From assembly GCA_964454685.1 (NCBI GenBank), contig CAYVTZ010000014.1:1-64000 (forward strand): DNA of 64,000 nucleotides, read 5' to 3'. The translations under genes were made by a program, and so were the position numbers. The notes under the pieces were generated by a model, which did no database searches, had not been told where the DNA came from, and saw nothing but the letters and a program-made list of their open reading frames with translations. Shown piece by piece: positions 1 through 7,686 of the stretch; the first letter of the stretch is position 1; every line of letters begins with the position of its first letter. The stretch comes from CAYVTZ01 sp964454685. Lineage in GTDB: Bacteria > Bacillota > Clostridia > Christensenellales > Christensenellaceae.

Positions 1-73
1 TAGTTTTTCTGCGATAGAGCCCTTTTTTCTTGTCTCTTTGTCGGATAGCTGTTCAGTTGCGCCACGGTCCTTC

Positions 74-163
74 TTATTTCTGCTTTTTTCTAGCGGCGAA
101 AACAATCGTAATCGCTGCACAGAAGAGACCAGCCCCTACTGCGATCCAGACTGCTAAATTCAT
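74..163 (-). CDS. 29-residue single-span membrane peptide
   Basis: This short frame is open from an ATG at 163 down to a TAA at 76-74. It encodes a 29-residue peptide with one hydrophobic helix (about residues 3-24: NLAVWIAVGAGLFCAAITIV) followed by a basic tail, ARKKQK. That is the shape of a small bacterial membrane peptide with its C-terminus in the cytoplasm. A purine-rich GGAAG lies 8 bases upstream of the ATG. An extended -10 (TGATATACT on the minus strand, hexamer at 232-237) could drive it, divergent from the cysteine desulfurase gene. The frame is too short for ordinary gene calling and no family was recognised. It could be a chance frame, but the helix-plus-basic-tail pattern and the Shine-Dalgarno sequence favour a real small protein. 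Function unknown. Confidence 0.4.
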   Translation of the reverse strand: MNLAVWIAVGAGLFCAAITIVFAARKKQK

Positions 164-231
164 ACATTACGCTTCCATTTTCCTTTTGTCGATTCGCACG
201 ACCATTCAATGTCTTGATTGGATCATAAGAT

Positions 232-260
232 AGTATATCACATCATTTGGCACTCTTGAA
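232..260 (-). promoter_or_regulatory. Candidate promoter for the 29-residue peptide
   Basis: On the minus strand TATACT (232-237) is preceded by TGA, giving an extended -10. A weak TTCAAG -35 lies 17 bases further upstream. It is divergent from, and close to, the desulfurase promoter. Confidence 0.3.
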
Positions 261-284
261 TCTTTTCGGGCAAAATGATATACT
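256..284 (+). promoter_or_regulatory. Sigma-A promoter of the desulfurase-thiI operon
   Basis: TTGAAT (256-261), a 17-base spacer and TATACT (279-284) preceded by TGA form a strong vegetative promoter with an extended -10. The ATG of the cysteine desulfurase is at 292, 7 bases after the -10, so transcription is expected to start at or very near the start codon. Confidence 0.65.
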
Positions 285-291
285 AATCGCC

Positions 292-1416
292 ATGGAAACG
301 ATTTATTTGGATCATGCAGCGACGACGCGGCCGCTTGCGCAGCTTACGTCTTTTTACGGTGCGTATGCATGCGAAGGCTGGCAGAATCCGTCTGCACTGT
401 ACGCGCCTGCTGTGGACGTACAAAAGCAGTTGGAAGAAGCGCGCAAGCACCTTTTGACGTTGTTTGGCGCGCAGGGACACAAGTGCTTTTTTACCAGTTG
501 TGGTACGGAAAGTGCGAACACCGTAATTTTGCGTGGGTTTAAGCAACGCAAAAACATCAATTTTGTCTGTGCAATGGGGGAACACCCTTGCGTGGAGGAG
601 AGCTTTCGATTTTTGGAGCAGAGCGGGCAGGAAGTGCGCTATGTGCGACCCGACGAATGGGGCGGTATGGCGGCGGAGCGCGTGGCGGACGCGGTAGACG
701 AGAATACGGCACTGGTGAGTGTGATGCACGTGAGCAACGAGACAGGCGCGCTCAACGATATTGTGGGCATCGCGCGGGCGGTCAAGCAACGCAACCCACA
801 GGCGCTCTTTCACAGCGACGGAGTGCAGGCGTTTGGCAAGCAGCGTTTGACCGGTACGGAGCAGATTGATTTTTACACGGTCAGCGCGCACAAACTGGGT
901 GCGTTTAAGGGTACAGGCGCGATTTTTGCCAAGCCGCAGATCAAGCCGCTTCTTCTGGGTGGCGGGCAGGAAGGCGGCGTGCGCTCGGGTACGCAAAATA
1001 CGCTGGGGATTCTGGCGTTTGATGCGGCGGTACGACATTTTGAAAAAAATGCCTTTGCGCCGGAGGGTTTGAAAGACTATTTCCGTACATGTGTGGATGC
1101 GGCGGTGGAGGATGTGATCTGGAATGCGCCGTCAAATGGCTGTGAGCATATTGTGAGCGTATCTTTTCCCGGTGTGAACGGCGAAACCTTATTGCACATG
1201 CTGGAGCAGGACGGCATCTACATTTCGACAGGCTCGGCTTGCTCTTCTAAAAAGGGGAAGGGGCGCATTGCCACTGCCTTGGGCTGGGACGACGTGCGTG
1301 CGGCGGGCAGCGTCCGCATCAGCTTTGGCCCGTCCAACACGCGAGAGCAGATCCCTATTGTGACCGAAAAAATCAAACAGGCCGTGCAGACGCTGCGCCG
1401 CTTCCAAAGGAGATAA
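292..1416 (+). CDS. Cysteine desulfurase (NifS/IscS family)
   Basis: A PLP-dependent class V aminotransferase-fold enzyme of 374 residues that removes sulfur from L-cysteine as a persulfide for thio-cofactor and tRNA thiolation pathways. The N-terminus METIYLDHAATT is the canonical family start. The PLP lysine lies in SAHKLGAFKGTG, and the catalytic cysteine loop is SGSACSSKKGKG near the C-terminus. The frame continues upstream to 247, but the family-typical start is the ATG at 292. There is no Shine-Dalgarno sequence before it, and the promoter -10 is only 7 bases away, so the mRNA is probably leaderless. thiI follows 2 bases after the stop, which suggests this desulfurase feeds ThiI. A role in Fe-S cluster assembly is possible, but no iscU or other isc/suf gene is nearby. 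Confidence 0.93.
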   Translation: METIYLDHAATTRPLAQLTSFYGAYACEGWQNPSALYAPAVDVQKQLEEARKHLLTLFGAQGHKCFFTSCGTESANTVILRGFKQRKNINFVCAMGEHPCVEESFRFLEQSGQEVRYVRPDEWGGMAAERVADAVDENTALVSVMHVSNETGALNDIVGIARAVKQRNPQALFHSDGVQAFGKQRLTGTEQIDFYTVSAHKLGAFKGTGAIFAKPQIKPLLLGGGQEGGVRSGTQNTLGILAFDAAVRHFEKNAFAPEGLKDYFRTCVDAAVEDVIWNAPSNGCEHIVSVSFPGVNGETLLHMLEQDGIYISTGSACSSKKGKGRIATALGWDDVRAAGSVRISFGPSNTREQIPIVTEKIKQAVQTLRRFQRR

Positions 1417-1418
1417 GA

Positions 1419-2588
1419 ATGGTATTACTACTGAAATATGGTGAACTTTACTTAAAGGGGCTGAATCGTCCGCACTTCGAGGCGCTGGCGCGCAGAGCGG
1501 TGAAGCGGGCATTGCGCGGATTTGAAGGGTTGCGCATTGAAAATGGGCGCGGCACCTTTGTGGTGTATGGCGTTGCAGAGGAGCAAAAGGAACAAGCACT
1601 GACGGCGCTTTCTAAAGTGTTTGGACTGCATAGTGTGACGGCGGCGACGGAAATGGAAAAGGATATGCAGGTCATGGGTGATACCCTGGTGCAGTTGACG
1701 CAGGAATACATGCAGCGCAAGGGGCTGAAATCCGCAACCTTTAAAGTGGAAGCCAAGCGCGCGGACAAACGCTTTCCTGTGGGATCGCAGCGCATGGCGG
1801 CGGAGCTTGGCGGCGTGATTTTAGAACGTGTGGAAGGGCTTTCGGTGGATGTGCACCATCCTGATTTTCGCGTGTTTGTGGAGGTGCGTGAGACTTGCTA
1901 CGGTTTTATTGAAGTATTGCCGGGCGCGGGCGGCATGCCGCCGAAGTCGAGCGGACGCGGGATGCTGTTGTTATCCGGTGGCATTGACAGTCCGGTGGCA
2001 GGATATCTGCTGGCAAAGCGCGGGGTGGAACTGAATGCAGTGCATTATCATAGTTTTCCTTACACCAGTGAAGCGGCAAAGCAAAAGGTGATTGACCTTG
2101 CGCAGTTGATGTCGGAATATACGGGTAGAATCTATCTGTACGTGGTTAGCTTTACCGAGATACAGATGCAGATTTATGAAAAGTGTCCGCAAGACATGCT
2201 GGTCATCATCATGCGTCGCTTTATGATGCGCATTGCGCAGAAGCTGGCGGAACAGACCAACTGCCTTGCGATTGGCACAGGGGAAAGCATCGGTCAGGTG
2301 GCAAGCCAGACGATGGAGAGTATGTTTGTGACGGACAATGCCGCGACGATGCCGGTATTTCGACCATTGATCGGCATGGATAAAATGGAAATCATTCAAA
2401 TTGCGCAGAAAATTGGCACATATGAGACCTCCATCCAGCCGTTCGAGGATTGCTGCACGGTGTTTGTACCCAAGCACCCGCAGACGCGCCCGAAATTGGA
2501 CAAGATCGTGGAGGCGGAGCAGGTGCTGGACATCGACGCGCTGGTGCAGCAGGCGGTGGAAAGTGTAGAAGTGCTGGCAATCGGCTAG
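1419..2588 (+). CDS. thiI: tRNA 4-thiouridine synthase ThiI
   Basis: ThiI adenylates U8 of tRNA and transfers persulfide sulfur to make 4-thiouridine; it also serves thiazole synthesis in thiamine biosynthesis. The 389-residue protein starts MVLLLKYGELYLKG, typical for the N-terminal ferredoxin-like domain. A THUMP region follows (about residues 60-165), then the PP-loop SGGIDSPVAGY (about 186-196). There is no C-terminal rhodanese domain, as in most Bacillota forms; sulfur is then passed on the ThiI core from a dedicated desulfurase. That desulfurase is encoded immediately upstream, 2 bases away. An AAAGGAG Shine-Dalgarno lies inside the end of the upstream gene, so the pair should be translated together. 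Confidence 0.95.
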   Translation: MVLLLKYGELYLKGLNRPHFEALARRAVKRALRGFEGLRIENGRGTFVVYGVAEEQKEQALTALSKVFGLHSVTAATEMEKDMQVMGDTLVQLTQEYMQRKGLKSATFKVEAKRADKRFPVGSQRMAAELGGVILERVEGLSVDVHHPDFRVFVEVRETCYGFIEVLPGAGGMPPKSSGRGMLLLSGGIDSPVAGYLLAKRGVELNAVHYHSFPYTSEAAKQKVIDLAQLMSEYTGRIYLYVVSFTEIQMQIYEKCPQDMLVIIMRRFMMRIAQKLAEQTNCLAIGTGESIGQVASQTMESMFVTDNAATMPVFRPLIGMDKMEIIQIAQKIGTYETSIQPFEDCCTVFVPKHPQTRPKLDKIVEAEQVLDIDALVQQAVESVEVLAIG

Positions 2589-2612
2589 GCGAGTAAAGTC
2601 AGACATACAAAT

Positions 2613-2641
2613 AATCCCCGCTGCTGTTACAAACGGGGATT
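2613..2641. terminator. Bidirectional hairpin between convergent genes
   Basis: Arms AATCCCCG (2613-2620) and CGGGGATT (2634-2641) form a perfect 8-base-pair stem with a 13-base loop. It lies between thiI (plus) and the flavodoxin gene (minus), which converge. No long T-run follows on the plus side, so termination efficiency is uncertain. Confidence 0.6.
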
Positions 2642-2657
2642 GAGAATTTTGGGGAGA

Positions 2658-3065
2658 TCAGTTGCATATTGCCTGTACCACATCATCTTCATTGTTGCGT
2701 GACTTGGTGATGTGGAGAGCGCGCGCGTACTGTGCGGGCGCACGAAAATCGGACGCGCTTGCAACGGTAATCAGCGTGACACGCGAGGGGTCAAGCGTTT
2801 TCAGGAATGTGGCGGCAGGCGGCGCAATTTTCCCTGCCCAGATGGGTGCGACGACAACAACGGGCGATTCCGGAGGCAGATCTGCCGAAAGCGCGAAAGG
2901 TACTTCTTTTCCGCGCATCGCATAAAATGCGGCGCGCCAATAGCCAATGGCGCCTTTCCAGGAAACGGGAGAAGTGATTTCGATGGGGGTTACGCCCATC
3001 CGCTGTGCCAGCGTGTGTGCGATTCGGTTGCAGTTGCCTGTTTTGCTGAAGTAGATGATATCCAT
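2658..3065 (-). CDS. Flavodoxin family protein
   Basis: A 135-residue flavodoxin-fold protein. The N-terminus MDIIYFSKTGNCNRIA matches the FMN phosphate-binding loop (S/T-x-T-G-N) after the first beta strand. PIWAGKIAPP resembles the 50s-60s isoalloxazine loop, and the chain ends in a short helix. Small proteins of this type carry one or two electrons for cytoplasmic reductases or serve as flavin reductases; the partner is not evident here. The open frame extends to 3563, but the ATG at 3065 has a perfect GGAGG seven bases upstream (3073-3077) and matches the family start. Single gene, divergent from the DUF985 gene and convergent with thiI. Confidence 0.82.
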   Translation of the reverse strand: MDIIYFSKTGNCNRIAHTLAQRMGVTPIEITSPVSWKGAIGYWRAAFYAMRGKEVPFALSADLPPESPVVVVAPIWAGKIAPPAATFLKTLDPSRVTLITVASASDFRAPAQYARALHITKSRNNEDDVVQAICN

Positions 3066-3095
3066 TGTAATGCCTCCTTGCGTTGTGTGATCTGT

Positions 3096-3124
3096 TTGAA
3101 TCTCTATCTTTAAAATAATAAAAC
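3096..3124 (+). promoter_or_regulatory. Candidate promoter of the DUF985 gene
   Basis: TTGAAT (3096-3101), 17 bases, TAAAAC (3119-3124). The -10 is imperfect, but spacing and location fit the gene starting at 3224. Confidence 0.35.
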
Positions 3125-3223
3125 ACAGAAGGATCGTTTGAAACAGTTTTTTTGGATATGCGCGCCAAAATAAAGATTTTGTGCGTGGGTGGAGGCGGCG
3201 ATGCTTCGACAAAGGAGGAAACA

Positions 3224-3685
3224 TTGAAAAATTATACACAGTACATTGACATGTTTGAATTGCCGGAAGGCGGTAAATGCAATGAAAACTATCGTGCATC
3301 AATGAAAATCGCCACGCCGCGCGGTGAACGCATGGTTTGCACCAGTATTTATTACCTGATGCAGCAGGGGGAGCAATCCTGCTGGCATCGGCTGACCAGC
3401 GATGAATTATGGTTGTTTCACGATGGAGCGCCTTTTGAACTGTTTTCCATTGCGGATGGCAAGGTGCAAAGACAGATTCTGGGGCTGGATATGGCTCGGG
3501 GTGAGCTGCCGCAGATTCTGTTTGAAGCGGGTACGTGGTTTGGCGCGCGGATGAACGGCGCATTTGGACTATGTGGCTGTGTGGTGGCTCCCGGATTTGA
3601 CGAGCGGGACATCGAGTTTGCCACGCCGGAGCAGCTTGCGGGGGTGGGCGACACCTTCGGCGTGTTGCAAGATTTGACGAAATGA
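3224..3685 (+). CDS. DUF985 cupin-fold protein
   Basis: A 153-residue protein matching the DUF985 (YML079w-like) cupin family. Recognisable blocks are ELPEGGKCNENYR, TSIYYLMQQGE, WHRLTSDELWLFHDG, EAGTWFGAR and GCVVAPGFDERDIE, in the family's order and spacing. Members form a jelly-roll that binds a small, often unidentified ligand; some are related to sugar-nucleotide epimerases. No enzymatic role is established. The frame is open from 3152, but AAAGGAGG (3211-3218) sits 5 bases before a TTG at 3224, giving an N-terminus MKNYTQYIDMFELPEGG that agrees with the family, so TTG is preferred. It stands alone between divergent and downstream promoters. Confidence 0.8.
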   Translation: MKNYTQYIDMFELPEGGKCNENYRASMKIATPRGERMVCTSIYYLMQQGEQSCWHRLTSDELWLFHDGAPFELFSIADGKVQRQILGLDMARGELPQILFEAGTWFGARMNGAFGLCGCVVAPGFDERDIEFATPEQLAGVGDTFGVLQDLTK

Positions 3686-3700
3686 TCGGACGAAAAACAG

Positions 3701-3729
3701 TTGCGAAAAGCGATGGAATCGCATATAAT
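3701..3729 (+). promoter_or_regulatory. Promoter of the acetate transporter gene
   Basis: TTGCGA (3701-3706), 17 bases, consensus TATAAT (3724-3729). The start codon is about 70 bases downstream. Confidence 0.7.
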
Positions 3730-3797
3730 ATAAAATACTCACGGAAGGCGAATCGTCTGTGTGGTAAAAACGGGGAATTTTTGAGGAGAGGTTATTT

Positions 3798-4358
3798 ATG
3801 AGTTTGGAAGAAAAAAAGGTTGCAAATCCGGGTCCTTTGGGGCTGTTGGGATTTGGGATGACTACCATTTTGCTGAACATTCACAACGCGGGCATTACGG
3901 AGCTTTCGATTGTGATTGTTGCGATGGGCTTTGCGCTGGGTGGCGCTGCGCAGATTATTGCAGGTGTGCTGGAATTTAAAAATGGCAACACGTTTGCAGG
4001 AACTGCGTTTGTGGCGTATGGATTCTTTTGGTGGTCGCTGATCATGATTTGGGGAAACCCCTTCGCAGGCTCGGTGGCTGATGCAGACCCGGTATCGATG
4101 GGATTCTATTTGCTGCTGTGGGGCGTATTCTCGCTGTTTATGTTTGTGGGAACGCTCAAGCACAACCGCGCAACGCAGGTGGTGTTCTTATCGCTGACGA
4201 TACTGTTCTTCCTGCTGTCCATCGGTGACTTTAGCGGAAGTGAGCTTCTGATCCGCATTGCGGGCTGTGTAGGTATCTTCTGCGGTGCCAGCGCGGTGTA
4301 TAACAGCGTTGGACAGATCATCAATGCGGAGTTTGGCAGACCGGTATTTAAACTGTAA
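3798..4358 (+). CDS. Acetate uptake transporter, GPR1/FUN34/SatP family
   Basis: A 186-residue, strongly hydrophobic protein with six predicted membrane helices. The family signature after the N-terminus reads NPGPLGLLGFGMTT (canonical NPAPLGLxGFG). Family members are acetate/succinate channels or proton symporters of the inner membrane. A clear GAGGAGAGG precedes the ATG by 6 bases. It has its own consensus promoter at 3701-3729, and the MscS gene follows after 21 bases, so the two are probably co-transcribed. Acetate as substrate is inferred from the family and from the fermentative character suggested by the hydrogenase genes nearby. Confidence 0.88.
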   Translation: MSLEEKKVANPGPLGLLGFGMTTILLNIHNAGITELSIVIVAMGFALGGAAQIIAGVLEFKNGNTFAGTAFVAYGFFWWSLIMIWGNPFAGSVADADPVSMGFYLLLWGVFSLFMFVGTLKHNRATQVVFLSLTILFFLLSIGDFSGSELLIRIAGCVGIFCGASAVYNSVGQIINAEFGRPVFKL

Positions 4359-4379
4359 CACAAAAAGGAGTGATGCCTT

Positions 4380-5294
4380 GTGGCAACCGCAACGCCCATG
4401 CCTTCTCCAATCGCTACGGCGGTTACGGAGGGCCTGGGAGAGGCCTTAAAAGAGTTTGAGCAGGATGTGTTTTCACTTGGGTTTGTAGACACATTGATTT
4501 TTGCTGCGGTTGTTGCGGGCATCACGTTCCTGATTATCAAAGTACTTTCCAAAATTGCCAAGAAGAAGCTGACGGGAAACATGCGTGTGTTTTACCGGCT
4601 GATTTATGTGCTTGTGATTACGATTGCGGTGTTTGTGGTTTTGATGACCATAACGCCACTGCGAGAGTTTGCAACTGCCATCATTGCCAGTTCGGGGATT
4701 GCGGCGGTGGTGATCGGTCTTGCTGCGCAAGAAACGCTCAACAACGTAATCAGCGGTCTTTCCATTGGGATCAGCAAGCCTTTTGAGGTGGGTGAGTACA
4801 TTGAAATCGTGGATGTGAAGGTAAGCGGAACGGTGGAGCGCATTGAGCTGCGCCACACCATCATCAAGGACTTCACCAACAAGCGCATTGTGGTGCCAAA
4901 CAGTGTGATCAACAAAAACGTAATCAAATCATCTAAAATATCCGATACGGAAAATTGCAATTACTTTGAGGTTGGCGTCGCTTACGACACGAACCTTGAT
5001 TTGGCGAAAAAAATTATTTTGGAACTGGCGCAAGCGCATCCAAAGCAAATTGACGCGCGTACACAGGAGCAGAAGGAGCGCGGTATACCGGAGGTCGTAT
5101 TCCGCATCGTTGACTTTTTGCCGTATTCAATACAGCTTCGTGCTTTAGTATGGTCAAAAGATGTGTATGATGGCTTTGAACTGCTATCCGATTTGCGTTA
5201 TCAGGTGAAAAAACGATTTGACGCAGAAGGAATTGAGATTCCGATGCCGTATCAAAACGTGATTATCAAGGAGGGGCGCCGCCCCAAATCCTGA
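4380..5294 (+). CDS. Mechanosensitive ion channel MscS family
   Basis: A 304-residue small-conductance mechanosensitive channel. Hydrophobic segments lie at about residues 35-55, 75-98 and 103-125; the third is the Gly/Ala-rich pore helix. It is followed by the family block GLAAQETLNNVISGLSIGISKPFEVGEYIEI and a cytoplasmic beta/alpha vestibule domain. The channel opens under membrane tension to release osmolytes during hypo-osmotic shock. The start is a GTG at 4380, with AAAGGAG 9 bases upstream. It follows the acetate transporter closely; the stretch after it contains no clear terminator apart from GC-rich sequence just past the stop. Confidence 0.93.
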   Translation: MATATPMPSPIATAVTEGLGEALKEFEQDVFSLGFVDTLIFAAVVAGITFLIIKVLSKIAKKKLTGNMRVFYRLIYVLVITIAVFVVLMTITPLREFATAIIASSGIAAVVIGLAAQETLNNVISGLSIGISKPFEVGEYIEIVDVKVSGTVERIELRHTIIKDFTNKRIVVPNSVINKNVIKSSKISDTENCNYFEVGVAYDTNLDLAKKIILELAQAHPKQIDARTQEQKERGIPEVVFRIVDFLPYSIQLRALVWSKDVYDGFELLSDLRYQVKKRFDAEGIEIPMPYQNVIIKEGRRPKS

Positions 5295-5386
5295 GCAGCG
5301 TTGCGGCGCGACGGTATCGTAGCTGCGTTGCGCTTTCGGCATCAAATTCTCTGATCTGAAATGCAAAGGGATTGCATATAAAGCGG

Positions 5387-5415
5387 TTGATTATTTTACA
5401 AAAAATTGTTATAAT
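5387..5415 (+). promoter_or_regulatory. Promoter of the hydrogenase operon
   Basis: TTGATT (5387-5392), 17 bases, consensus TATAAT (5410-5415). The -10 is embedded in TTGTTATAATGTACAA, a short TTGT/ACAA palindrome that could be an operator. It resembles a Rex half-site pair but with shorter spacing. Confidence 0.7.
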
Positions 5416-5429
5416 GTACAAGACGTATG

Positions 5430-5464
5430 CAACGGGTCTGTTTTCATGCGACTCGTTGTTTTGT
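5430..5464 (+). terminator. Leader hairpin with U-run, possible attenuator
   Basis: CAACGGGTC (5430-5438) pairs with GACTCGTTG (5450-5458), 9 base pairs with one G-U. TTTTGT follows at 5459-5464. It lies in the 5' leader between the promoter and the first hydrogenase gene, so it would act as an attenuator rather than an end-of-operon terminator. Confidence 0.45.
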
Positions 5465-5486
5465 ATTGATTATATGGAGGTAGCAC

Positions 5487-5861
5487 ATGAAGTCTTTGCA
5501 AGAATTAGAAGCAATCAGAAAAAAAGCTTTAGGCAAGGTCGACATCCGCACTGGTGAGGCAGAAAAGCGCGTGGTTGTCGGCATGGCCACCTGTGGAATT
5601 GCGGCGGGAGCACGCCCGGTTTTGCAGGCATTTTTGGATGAAGTGAACAACCGTGACCTAAACGATGTGGTGGTTTCACAAACCGGATGTGTTGGTGTAT
5701 GCCGGCTCGAGCCTATTGTGGAAGTCTATGTTCCGGGGCAGGAAAAAGTGACCTACGTGAAGATGAAACCGGAAATGGTAAAAAAGGTAGTCGCGGATCA
5801 CTTGGTCAATGGCTGCATCGTGACGGAGTACACGATCGGCTATGCGGAACAAAACGACTGA
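5487..5861 (+). CDS. hndB: Hydrogenase-associated [2Fe-2S] thioredoxin-like subunit (HndB-like)
   Basis: A 124-residue protein of the thioredoxin-like [2Fe-2S] ferredoxin family, equivalent to HndB of NADP-reducing hydrogenases and to the N-terminal domain of HydB. Cysteines sit in GMATCGIAAGARP and QTGCVGVCRLEPI, the expected four-cysteine cluster ligands with C-x3-C at the second site. It should pass electrons between the NuoF-like flavoprotein and the [FeFe] catalytic subunit in a cytoplasmic complex. GGAGG lies 6 bases before the ATG. It is the first gene of the operon; the NuoE-like HndA subunit that commonly precedes it is not here, as the promoter lies directly upstream. Confidence 0.87.
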   Translation: MKSLQELEAIRKKALGKVDIRTGEAEKRVVVGMATCGIAAGARPVLQAFLDEVNNRDLNDVVVSQTGCVGVCRLEPIVEVYVPGQEKVTYVKMKPEMVKKVVADHLVNGCIVTEYTIGYAEQND

Positions 5862-5881
5862 AGCGGGGAGGTTGATCGTTC

Positions 5882-7672
5882 ATGGATATTTATCGTTCGC
5901 ATGTATTGGTTTGCGGCGGCACGGGATGTACCTCGTCGGGATCGCAAAGTGTCATTGAAAAACTGGACACGGAGATCAAACGGTTGGAGCTGGAGCACGA
6001 AGTAAAGGTAGTGCGTACCGGCTGTTTTGGACTTTGTGAGGCAGGTCCGATTGTGATTGTTTATCCGGAAGGCGCATTTTACAGCAGAGTAACGCCGGAT
6101 GATTGCCGTGAGATTGCGGAAGAGCATCTTTTAAAGGGCAGAATCGTGCAGAGATTGCTGCATGTTGAGGAAAATGTTAAAAAGATTTCAACCACGCTGG
6201 ATGAGATCGGATTCTATAAAAAGCAAGTGCGCGTTGCATTGCGCAACTGTGGCGTGATTGATCCGGAAGCGATTGACGAATACATCGCGTTTGACGGATA
6301 TAAGGCGCTGGGAACCTGTTTGGCGGAATATTCGCAGCAACAGGTTATCGACATCATCAAGGCATCGGGACTGCGCGGCCGTGGCGGCGGCGGATTTCCG
6401 ACCGGGCTGAAATGGGAATTTGGCTATAAGGCGCAAGGGAAACAGAAGTATATCATCTGCAATGCAGACGAAGGCGACCCGGGCGCGTTTATGGATCGCA
6501 GTGTGCTGGAAGGCGATCCGCACAGCGTCATTGAGGCAATGGCGATTGCGGGATATGCGATCGGCGCATCCATGGGCTATGTCTATGTGCGCGCGGAGTA
6601 TCCGATTGCGGTCAAGCGACTGCAAATTGCGATCGATCAGGCGCGGGAATACGGATTGCTGGGAGAGCGCATTTTCAGCTCTGACTTTGCGTTTGACATC
6701 GAAATTCGTTTGGGTGCGGGCGCGTTTGTCTGCGGGGAAGAGACCGCGCTGATGGAGTCCATTGAGGGACGGCGCGGCGAGCCAAGACCCAAGCCGCCGT
6801 TCCCTGCGAACCGTGGACTGTTTGGCAAGCCGACCATCATCAACAATGTGGAAACACTGGCAAATATTCCGCAGATCATCTTAAACGGCGCGGAGTGGTT
6901 TGCTTCCATGGGAACGGAGAAATCCAAGGGAACCAAGGTGTTTGCGCTGGGCGGCAAGATCGTGAATACCGGATTGGTGGAAATACCCATGGGCACGACG
7001 CTGCGAGAAGTCATATATGAAATTGGCGGCGGCATTCCGGACGACAAGCTGTTTAAGGCGGCGCAGACGGGAGGCCCTTCGGGCGGCTGTATTCCTGCGG
7101 AGCATTTGGATTTAAAGATTGATTACGATACGCTGACTTCCATCGGATCTATGATGGGCTCCGGCGGGTTGATCGTCATGGATGAAGAAAACTGCATGGT
7201 GGACGTGGCGAAATTCTTCCTTGATTTTACCGTGGATGAATCGTGTGGAAAGTGTACCCCTTGCCGTGTGGGCACCAAGCGGATGTTGGAGATTTTGGAG
7301 AACATCACAGAGGGCAAGGGAAAACCCGGTGACATCGAGAAACTGGTGGAGCTGGGAGAAAGCATTAAGGACGGCGCGCTGTGCGGACTTGGGAAAACTG
7401 CTCCCAACCCTGTGCTGTCCACCATTCGATATTTTAGAGATGAATATGAGGCGCACATCAACGACAAAAAGTGTCCGGCAGGGCATTGCAGTGCGTTGCT
7501 TAGTTATGAGATCCTTCCGACGAAGTGCATTGGCTGCGGCGTATGCGCGAAGGTTTGTCCGGTGGAGGCGATCAGCGGGGAGCGGAAGCATCCGTTTGTC
7601 ATTGATCAGGACAAGTGCATTAAATGCGGCGCTTGCGTAGAAAAATGCAAGTTCGGCGCCATCAGGAAATGA
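5882..7672 (+). CDS. hndC: NADH-binding NuoF-like hydrogenase subunit (HndC/HydB)
   Basis: A 596-residue diaphorase subunit that exchanges electrons between NAD(P)H and the hydrogenase through FMN and Fe-S clusters. Domains in order: an N-terminal thioredoxin-like [2Fe-2S] domain (CGGTGCTSSGS, GCFGLCEAGP); the NuoF core with the NADH/FMN glycine loop GRGGGGFPTGLKW near residue 165 and GAGAFVCGEETAL near 278; an SLBB segment; the NuoF [4Fe-4S] site ESCGKCTPCRVGT near 453; and a C-terminal two-cluster ferredoxin (CIGCGVCAKVCP, CIKCGACVEKCK). This is the domain plan of bifurcating or NAD(P)-linked [FeFe] hydrogenases. It lies 20 bases after hndB and 14 bases before hndD. Confidence 0.93.
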   Translation: MDIYRSHVLVCGGTGCTSSGSQSVIEKLDTEIKRLELEHEVKVVRTGCFGLCEAGPIVIVYPEGAFYSRVTPDDCREIAEEHLLKGRIVQRLLHVEENVKKISTTLDEIGFYKKQVRVALRNCGVIDPEAIDEYIAFDGYKALGTCLAEYSQQQVIDIIKASGLRGRGGGGFPTGLKWEFGYKAQGKQKYIICNADEGDPGAFMDRSVLEGDPHSVIEAMAIAGYAIGASMGYVYVRAEYPIAVKRLQIAIDQAREYGLLGERIFSSDFAFDIEIRLGAGAFVCGEETALMESIEGRRGEPRPKPPFPANRGLFGKPTIINNVETLANIPQIILNGAEWFASMGTEKSKGTKVFALGGKIVNTGLVEIPMGTTLREVIYEIGGGIPDDKLFKAAQTGGPSGGCIPAEHLDLKIDYDTLTSIGSMMGSGGLIVMDEENCMVDVAKFFLDFTVDESCGKCTPCRVGTKRMLEILENITEGKGKPGDIEKLVELGESIKDGALCGLGKTAPNPVLSTIRYFRDEYEAHINDKKCPAGHCSALLSYEILPTKCIGCGVCAKVCPVEAISGERKHPFVIDQDKCIKCGACVEKCKFGAIRK

Positions 7673-7686
7673 GGAGGATTTGAAAC

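Noticed and set aside
30..233. 67-residue plus-strand frame at the window start
   Set aside because: No Shine-Dalgarno, no recognisable family, and it overlaps the better supported membrane peptide on the other strand.
283..1038. 251-codon minus-strand frame opposite the cysteine desulfurase
   Set aside because: Mirror of an unmistakable gene; no motif and no start signal.
5406..5421. Canonical Rex operator at the hydrogenase promoter
   Set aside because: TTGT and ACAA half-sites are present but separated by 8 rather than 10 bases, so it is only mentioned as a possible operator.
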